Assembly (NCBI GenBank): GCA_003242885.1
Contig: QKMZ01000015.1
Span: forward strand, 395,568-459,567
Source: Candidatus Melainabacteria bacterium
GTDB taxonomy: Bacteria; Cyanobacteriota; Vampirovibrionia; Obscuribacterales; Obscuribacteraceae
DNA: 64,000 nucleotides
Reading direction: 5' to 3'
Below are positions 59,093 to 64,000 of this stretch, piece after piece. The stretch's first letter is position 1; each line of letters opens with the position of its first letter. The notes under the pieces were generated by a model, which was given only the letters and a program-made list of their open reading frames with translations, had not been told where the DNA came from and made no database searches. A program made the position numbers and the translations under genes.

Positions 59093-59581
59093 ATGGACGA
59101 GAAAAATACTTATATTCGCGCCGGTCGATACGACACACCTGCAACAGAGTTGTTTCATTTGTCGCAGAATCCCAGCAGTCGGATACGAGTTCGAGTTGCT
59201 GAAAACCAAGCAACACCGCAGGTTCTTCTTGAAGAGTTGAGTACCGATAGCAATGAGGACGTTCGCATTGCTGTCGGTGGCAACCCGTCGATTCCGTTTC
59301 ACGTGTTGATGCGTTTAGCATTTGACGAGCACGTCGATGTGCGATTCAGTTTGGCGGAAAATCACTGCATCAATATTCTTGCATTGCTGTGTTTGGCGGG
59401 CGATGAAAATCCGTTTGTATCTCAAAGAGCATTGAAGACGTTGCAGCGTGTCGCATTAGGAAGGCGGAGCGACTTGAAGAGGAAAGACGACTCCCCTGAT
59501 TTGACTGTGAAAATGAAACAAGCGAATCCAAAGCTCCGGTCGCTAGGCTTGAATCCGCGCGCCGTTTATCCGGCGTGTTAG
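59093..59581 (+). CDS. HEAT/leucine-rich-variant-like small protein
   Basis: 162 residues with an excellent RBS (aaaggagg). Residues about 15-115 contain about four short helical repeats of the LRV type: ELFHLSQNPSSRIRVRVAENQATPQVLLEELS, DVRIAVGGNPSIPFHVLMRLAFD, DVRFSLAENHCINILALLCLAGD. The 'vR..va.Np..p..ll..L..D' pattern is that of leucine-rich-repeat-variant proteins from nitrogen-fixing bacteria and others. No iron-sulfur cysteine cluster precedes it. Probably a protein-binding module. Confidence 0.75.
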   Translation: MDEKNTYIRAGRYDTPATELFHLSQNPSSRIRVRVAENQATPQVLLEELSTDSNEDVRIAVGGNPSIPFHVLMRLAFDEHVDVRFSLAENHCINILALLCLAGDENPFVSQRALKTLQRVALGRRSDLKRKDDSPDLTVKMKQANPKLRSLGLNPRAVYPAC

Positions 59582-59738
59582 GATTTTTCCAATCCCATCT
59601 GATCGAAAATGGAATCTAGTGAATCCAGTGTTTCTTTGGTGACTGTCACCTCGCGGTCGTCCCTTGCGCGTTTGTATCCAAAACTCTCTTTGCGGAAGAT
59701 TTTCAGTGCTGAGGGAGTTTTGGAGCGCGCGGACTTTC
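59578..59738 (-). CDS. Possible small gene or remnant without a start codon
   Basis: On the minus strand a 53-codon open frame ends at TAA 59578-59580 and reads as protein-like sequence (LKIFRKESFGYKRARDD, EVTVTKETLDSLDSIFDQMGL). No ATG, GTG or TTG precedes the protein-like part; only a CTG is available. The stop overlaps the stop of the convergent gene at 59581. It may be the 3' end of a decayed gene. The remaining sequence to 59836 holds nothing else I can support. Confidence 0.3.
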
Positions 59739-59836
59739 ACCTGTTGCCCGGTTGACAACCTGTGCGGCGCGTTGTTCGTGGCAACACCCCCATAAATGCG
59801 CTATGCTTGAAACTGTGAAATTGAGGTGACAGCTTC

Positions 59837-61102
59837 ATGAGTTCGGGCGAAAATTTGCCCTGCATATCATCACCCGAAGAGTTTGCCGAAATGGTCAAGA
59901 CCGCGCTCAAGACCCGTGGCGAAGCAAGAACGCTGCGTTACGAGCCGGTTAGATTCGCATTGATTGTTGAAAACGAAAGTGGTGAGCCGCAGCAACTGTT
60001 CGGCCTTGCGGCAATGTTTGATGAATACAATACCGCCCACGAAACCGAACGCCAATCGGTCATCGATCGTTACTGTAGTTTTTTCCTGGGCGTAAATAGA
60101 AATAGTTTGCCGGAAACTTTTGCTGAAGCAAAAGACGGCTTGATGCTAATTATTCGGCATCGTTATTTGTATCAAGTGATGCAGATGCGTTTAGCCCTCG
60201 AGCAAGGGATCACTGCTAAGAGTGATGAATTGCCGCCAGAACAAGAAATTCCTCATGTTATTGTCGGCGATGATTTTGCTGCAGGGCTGAGTTACGATTT
60301 TCCCGATGCCATGATTCAGATAACGGGACGTCAGCTCTCTAAGTGGGGAGTTTCGTTTGATGATGTCTATCAATGTGCTCTGGAAAATCTGAGAAAACGC
60401 AGCGAAAAGCCGCTTGTTGAGGCTGTTACCGGTGTTTATATTTCCAACTGGCAAGATGGATATGATGCATCGAGAATTCTTTTGACGGACATGATTCAAA
60501 ATTTGCCGTTTAAAGGCGCTCCCGTTGTTATGTTGCCCAGCGCCGAGAATATGGTTATGACCGGTTCGGACGACTTGGAAGGTTTGGCATCCGTACTAAA
60601 TGTAATTGAGCCTATGGCCGATAAGCCAAGATCAATGGTTGGAGTGCCGCTGGTTTTGCGCGCAGGTGAATGGATACCGTTTGAGATGCCTCCCGAACAT
60701 CCTTTGTACGAGCGGTTTCGGGTGCTGCGAATTTCTGCCACTGCTCGCAGTTATGCGGATCAGCGCGGTGTTGTGTCTGAATGGTTGCAGAGCATCGGCG
60801 AGCCAGCAGTAGTAACCCCTTACCTGGCAACACAGCGAAAGGACGGCTCTGTTTCAAGCTGCAGTGTTTGGCCGGAAGGGGTTCCTTGTGTAATTCCTCG
60901 CGCTGATTCCGTCGTATTTACCGGCGACTCGAAAGATTCAAATCAGGAAGTTGTCGCCTGCAACACCTGGGAAAAGGTTTTGGAGGTTGTGGGGGGATTA
61001 TTGAAGCCCACTCCATTCCACCCAGAACTATACAGGGCAACACGGTTTCCGTCGTCTACCGAACTTGCTCAAATCGGCATGGGCGTTTCTTATCTGAAAT
61101 AG
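59837..61102 (+). CDS. DUF1444 (YtpQ)-like protein
   Basis: 421 residues, cytoplasmic. The middle (about 130-200) matches the DUF1444/YtpQ style: IPHVIVGDDFAAGLSYDFPDAMIQITGRQLSKWGVSFDDVYQCALENLRKRS. Downstream PVVMLPSAENMVMTGSDDLEGLASVLNVIEPM fits the later part of that family. The C-terminal 130 residues appear to be an extra domain (WPEGVPCVIPRADSVVF). Function of the family is unknown. Convergent with the gene ending at 61105, with only 2 bp between stop codons. Confidence 0.75.
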   Translation: MSSGENLPCISSPEEFAEMVKTALKTRGEARTLRYEPVRFALIVENESGEPQQLFGLAAMFDEYNTAHETERQSVIDRYCSFFLGVNRNSLPETFAEAKDGLMLIIRHRYLYQVMQMRLALEQGITAKSDELPPEQEIPHVIVGDDFAAGLSYDFPDAMIQITGRQLSKWGVSFDDVYQCALENLRKRSEKPLVEAVTGVYISNWQDGYDASRILLTDMIQNLPFKGAPVVMLPSAENMVMTGSDDLEGLASVLNVIEPMADKPRSMVGVPLVLRAGEWIPFEMPPEHPLYERFRVLRISATARSYADQRGVVSEWLQSIGEPAVVTPYLATQRKDGSVSSCSVWPEGVPCVIPRADSVVFTGDSKDSNQEVVACNTWEKVLEVVGGLLKPTPFHPELYRATRFPSSTELAQIGMGVSYLK

Positions 61103-61104
61103 TC

Positions 61105-62058
61105 TTACCTACTATCGCCACCGTGTCCGCTTCCATCCCCATCTTTTGCAAGCACCAGCGTCGATTTTGTACCGTGAGTTCCTGCGATTGCTTTTCCGGC
61201 GTGGTCGCCGCCACGAATGCAGTAGTTCGATTGCTCATCACTACTTGAATATTCGATCTTGCCCGGAGCTATCGAAATCGGCGGTTTCAGCCGCTCTTTA
61301 AAAGCACACGTCATATTACTGAAGGCAGGATATTCCAACTCGCCTGTAAATGGATTAGGCAACGGGTTGCCGAATTTTTTCTTTTTCGCGTCTCCCCAGG
61401 GGAAGTAGTACTTAAATTCATCATCAATAGTTTTGGGAAATTTGAAGTGCTCTTCTTTGTATAATTCAGCGGCCCATTGAACAGTCCGCATATTTGCTTT
61501 CACTTGTGAATCCGGATCATTGGAAAGCACGTAGGTAAGCCTCTTGTTATGTGGATCGAGCATTGCCTTTCCATTGCCGGCGCCAACTCGAACGGTAAAG
61601 TCTTTGCCACTAGCAGCGATACTGTATTCGACCGAGCCAGGTTCCATTTTTCCTGGAGGTGATTTTCTGCACTTGTCAGGATCAGCAATTGTGCCAGTCA
61701 GAATGGGCTTATGCTTTCCAATATAGGGGTTGATAGGAATGGACCAGGCCGTGGAGGTTTTGTCGTCGCATTCGCCGAAGATCATGTATGACATGAAAGC
61801 ATCATCCACTTTTTTAGGCAGCGTGCCCTTGTGGTGACTTGCATAGCGTTGGGCCGCTGACCTAACACGCTCGGCCACTTTCATCATGTACTCTTGCCTT
61901 TCCTTTTCATTCTTAAATTGCGGGTTGACCATTTTCTCAACCGGCGCAAAAAGCTCTTCAGTTTGTGCGAATGCAGGAGGCAAGAGCGCGACCTGCCCAA
62001 TTAGCGTCAGTGCTGACGCTGTAAAAGGGAGTTTTAAGCTTATAGAAATGACCGCCAT
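61105..62058 (-). CDS. Secreted protein with two pilin-like domains
   Basis: 317 residues. Signal peptide about 1-31 (PPAFA-QTE). Two copies of a pseudopilin C-domain-like unit follow: about 55-165 (AERVRSAAQRYASHHKGTLPKKVDDAF, NPYIGKHKPI, APGSVEY-like GSVEYSIAASGKDFTVRVGAGNGKAM) and about 190-305 (NMRTVQWAAELYKEEHFKFPKTIDDEF, NPFTGELEYP, PGKIEYSSSDEQSNYCIRGGDHAGKAI). The helix, 'N-P-(Y/F)-x-G' loop and 'GxxEYS' strand order is that of GspG-like pseudopilins, but the N-terminal methylation helix is replaced by a cleavable signal. Assembly role therefore doubtful. Confidence 0.7.
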   Translation of the reverse strand: MAVISISLKLPFTASALTLIGQVALLPPAFAQTEELFAPVEKMVNPQFKNEKERQEYMMKVAERVRSAAQRYASHHKGTLPKKVDDAFMSYMIFGECDDKTSTAWSIPINPYIGKHKPILTGTIADPDKCRKSPPGKMEPGSVEYSIAASGKDFTVRVGAGNGKAMLDPHNKRLTYVLSNDPDSQVKANMRTVQWAAELYKEEHFKFPKTIDDEFKYYFPWGDAKKKKFGNPLPNPFTGELEYPAFSNMTCAFKERLKPPISIAPGKIEYSSSDEQSNYCIRGGDHAGKAIAGTHGTKSTLVLAKDGDGSGHGGDSR

Positions 62059-62214
62059 CGATCGGATTATATTCGATGCCCGAGTGCTTTGGGTCGCCCA
62101 TAGGGGTTAGCCGGACAGGTTATAGCGATTTGTTTTGTAAGCAAACCAGTTTTATTCTGTTGCACAAACCAGTAAATTTGCATCGCATATAAATGTTGCA
62201 TCTAAAATACTCAA

Positions 62215-62718
62215 ATGAAGGTTTCGAGCCAGCTCGCGAAAATTGTCGGTGATGCGGTGTTTGACAAAAGGCGTCGCTATCGCTATTCGCTTTCTCGTCA
62301 ATGGAACGCAGAGCTCCCGAGAGTTGCGTTTATCATGCTCAATCCCAGCAAAGCCGACGCCTCAATAAATGACCCGACTATCTCTCGTTGCATTTCGTTT
62401 GCCAATAGGCACGGCTGTGGGGCACTGGAAGTCGTCAATTTATTTGCCTTCCGAACGGCGTATCCCGAAGAGCTGCGTAGTTGTCGAAGCCCGGTGGGAA
62501 AGCTCAACGATCAGTACATTCAGCAAGCGGTCGAGAAAGCTTCGATTGTGGTTGTAGCCTGGGGCAATTGGGGGTATCTGCACGGACGAGATGTTGAAGT
62601 GTTGGGGCTCATCGGTGCGAAGCATCCGCTCTTTTGCTTTGGCGTAACTTTGAGAGGGCAGCCACGACATCCGCTCTTTTTGCCTTCTGCTATGAGGTTG
62701 GTTGAACTGCCACGCTAA
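62215..62718 (+). CDS. DUF1643 family protein
   Basis: 167 residues. The DUF1643 pattern is complete: RRRYRYSLSRQW, VAFIMLNPSKADASINDPTISRCISFANRHGCGALEVVNLFAFRTAYPEEL, VVVAWGNWG and a closing GQPRHPLFLPS. Members are short cytoplasmic proteins, often mobile and of unknown function. It stands alone, without an RBS I can point to, between a minus-strand secreted protein and a lipoprotein gene. Confidence 0.9.
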   Translation: MKVSSQLAKIVGDAVFDKRRRYRYSLSRQWNAELPRVAFIMLNPSKADASINDPTISRCISFANRHGCGALEVVNLFAFRTAYPEELRSCRSPVGKLNDQYIQQAVEKASIVVVAWGNWGYLHGRDVEVLGLIGAKHPLFCFGVTLRGQPRHPLFLPSAMRLVELPR

Positions 62719-62878
62719 ATCTGCCTCAGGCTCATCTCTGTTAGCCTTCCTGGAGTTTTGGCGAGCGTTTAGAAAAACTATAAGGAACTTGGAGGCACTT
62801 TCCGCGTCTCTCCGGCAGGTTTCCCGAAAAAACGATTTACGGGGCAGGGCAGGGAACCGAAAAGACGTGGAGTAAATT

Positions 62879-63313
62879 ATGTCCAAGAGTTTTCTTTCAG
62901 TATCAAAAATAGTCACAGGATCAATTTTGGTAAGTACCACAATCTGTCTTCTGTGTTCGTGTTCTCAGAAAGTTTCGGAAACGAGTCACACCGGTGATGG
63001 TTATACGGAGAAAACCGAAGTCGTAAGAGAAGGCGACCACCTCAAGACCACCACTGTTACAACAGAAATTGAACCGGTTAATAAGGACGATGTGCATATC
63101 ACCACATCCGAAGCTGACGGAATCCATGTAAGACTTCCTGAGGACGAAACCAATGATGGTCGCGTAAGGGTCCGCGCACCGTTTGTGAAAATGGATTCCG
63201 ATGATAACAGCGGCTCTGTGCATGTGCGCGCGCCGTTTCTAAAGGTGGACAAAGATGGGCACGGCGACAGAGTGCACGTCAGAATCCCAGGTATCCACAT
63301 CAATGCAGATTAA
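62879..63313 (+). CDS. Lipoprotein with VRAPF repeats
   Basis: 144 residues. The signal ends in a lipobox-like LLCSC (Cys28 as the likely lipidated residue), so it is a candidate lipoprotein. The mature part is polar and repetitive: three strand units containing V-(H/R)-V-R-(A/I)-P followed by Asp-rich turns (VRVRAPFVKMDSDDN, VHVRAPFLKVDKDGHGD, VHVRIPGIHINAD). The Asp/Gly-rich turns between strands look able to bind calcium. No family recognised. Confidence 0.72.
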   Translation: MSKSFLSVSKIVTGSILVSTTICLLCSCSQKVSETSHTGDGYTEKTEVVREGDHLKTTTVTTEIEPVNKDDVHITTSEADGIHVRLPEDETNDGRVRVRAPFVKMDSDDNSGSVHVRAPFLKVDKDGHGDRVHVRIPGIHINAD

Positions 63314-63364
63314 TGTCTTAACGCATAAATACACAAGCAACAGATCAACATAAGGAAGAAGAAA

Positions 63365-63805
63365 ATGGATAACGAATTTGTACATGAGTTTAATTCGCTT
63401 TTGGCAGGCGAGAGAAGCTGTGTGGAAACATACGATCTGGCGCTTAGTAAAGCAAAGCAAGCTGACGTGTTGGAAACCCTTACCTACTGCCGTAACAATC
63501 ACATGGCACGTGTTGCTTTATTGACCAGTCATGTTCTATCGATGGGTGGTACTCCGAATGAAGGCTCCGGTCTCTGGGGAGGTTTCGAAAAGTTTGTTCA
63601 AGACAGCGCTGCCAACGAGCGTGATGCTGTCGCTATGTTAGAACAAGCTGAAGCAGAGCGTTTGGTCAATTACGAATCCCAACATGAATTGGTGATTGGA
63701 CCAGTGAAAGTTTGCCTTGCCAACGAATTGCTTCCTGCACAACATGAAACTCACCTTACATTGAGTACGCTATTGAAAAACCTTCCGGAAACCAAAGCCG
63801 CCTAG
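63365..63805 (+). CDS. DUF2383-type ferritin-like protein
   Basis: 146 residues with an aaggaag RBS. A four-helix ferritin-like pattern: FNSLLAGERSCVETYDLALSKA (helix A, Glu in ageR), LTYCRNNHMARVALLTSHVLSMGGTP (helix B, with the usual H...L...v...GG.P), FVQDSAANERDAVAMLEQAE (helix C) and a final helix with HETHLTL. This matches DUF2383/PA2169-type proteins, in which Glu and His residues may hold a di-metal site. Often linked to stress or biofilm settings; role unproven. It follows the lipoprotein gene by 51 bp. Confidence 0.85.
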   Translation: MDNEFVHEFNSLLAGERSCVETYDLALSKAKQADVLETLTYCRNNHMARVALLTSHVLSMGGTPNEGSGLWGGFEKFVQDSAANERDAVAMLEQAEAERLVNYESQHELVIGPVKVCLANELLPAQHETHLTLSTLLKNLPETKAA

Positions 63806-63893
63806 TTTTGGATTGCTTTGTTTGCCGGATAAATTCAGCGCCCTCGCCTGAGGAGCTGCTTTTACAGCAACAACAAGTTAGACCGCCAGCATG

Positions 63894-63924
63894 ATCCCCT
63901 CTCAGCATGAGTAGGGGATTTTTG
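63894..63924 (+). terminator. Intrinsic terminator after the ferritin-like gene
   Basis: ATCCCCT (63894-63900) and AGGGGAT (63913-63919) form a perfect 7-bp stem with a 12-nt loop, followed by TTTTTG. It ends the plus-strand transcript about 90 bp after the stop codon at 63805. The rest of the window, to 64000, shows no supported gene. Confidence 0.8.
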
Positions 63925-64000
63925 CCTTTATATAAAGGTGACACTTTTTTCTTACGGCTGGAACCGTTTTTTTTCAGCGGCGTCAAACCGGTATTCAAAA

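Noticed and set aside
63756..63998. An 80-codon minus-strand frame with a CCCC motif at the window end
   Set aside because: It crosses the 3' end of the ferritin-like gene and an intrinsic terminator, has no RBS and low-complexity composition.

Overview
The window is 64 kb of chromosomal DNA, roughly half G+C, from a bacterium with a Gram-negative-type envelope and a large, hypothetical-rich genome. Several families fit an Obscuribacterales/Vampirovibrionia (non-photosynthetic Cyanobacteriota) relative: kinesin-light-chain-like TPR proteins, WG repeats, MORN/YwqK repeats, a fasciclin-domain protein, a Tad-type secreted protein and a histone-H1-like lysine/alanine protein. That placement is inference; no rRNA gene is present. 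I saw no rRNA, tRNA, CRISPR array, prophage or insertion sequence. The accessory flavour comes from repeat proteins and dispersed intergenic palindromes.

Layout. 0-12 kb: secreted and hypothetical proteins, including a tandem pair of small paralogues, an AHSA1/SRPBCC gene whose promoter lies between two inverted-repeat operators, a 1,123-residue MORN plus helical-repeat protein, and a divergent TPR/WG-repeat pair whose start codons overlap. 12-15.5 kb: a guanidine-II (mini-ykkC) riboswitch in front of a Gdx/SugE guanidinium exporter, then an autoregulated ArsR module (SRPBCC, ArsR, SRPBCC, VOC protein). 15.5-20 kb: histone-like protein, small secreted proteins, beta-carbonic anhydrase, acidic membrane-anchored protein. 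20-24 kb: ribose-type sugar ABC importer. 24-30 kb: DUF4239 protein, aldehyde dehydrogenase, TadG-like protein, a structured intergenic element and a GH5 glycosidase with a proline/lysine tail. 30-38 kb: two divergent ABC-F ATPases, a TPR protein, a PDZ-metallopeptidase, an orphan adenine methylase and an APH-type kinase. 38-41 kb: a 24-residue-repeat protein and a pyridine nucleotide-disulfide oxidoreductase. 42-45 kb: an SGNH/MBOAT O-acetylation pair. 45-55.5 kb: a long minus-strand run with TruC, a GPH/SLC45-type sugar transporter, fasciclin, cupin, TetR, a beta-amylase fused to an unknown N-terminal region, and a DUF6745 pair. 55.5-64 kb: an M23 peptidase, CorA, several small proteins, a DUF1444-like protein, a double pilin-like protein, DUF1643, a lipoprotein and a DUF2383 ferritin-like protein.

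Functional links. The best-supported regulatory units are the guanidine riboswitch/Gdx, the ArsR/SRPBCC modules and the TetR operator. Polysaccharide handling recurs (GH5, GH14 beta-amylase, candidate disaccharide transporter, sugar ABC importer, polymer O-acetylation), suggesting a life on polysaccharide-rich surfaces. The strongest candidates for undescribed biology are the N-terminal domain fused to the beta-amylase, the WR..YG.DVG repeat protein, the three-hairpin element between the GH5 and TadG-like genes, and the palindrome family scattered between genes.
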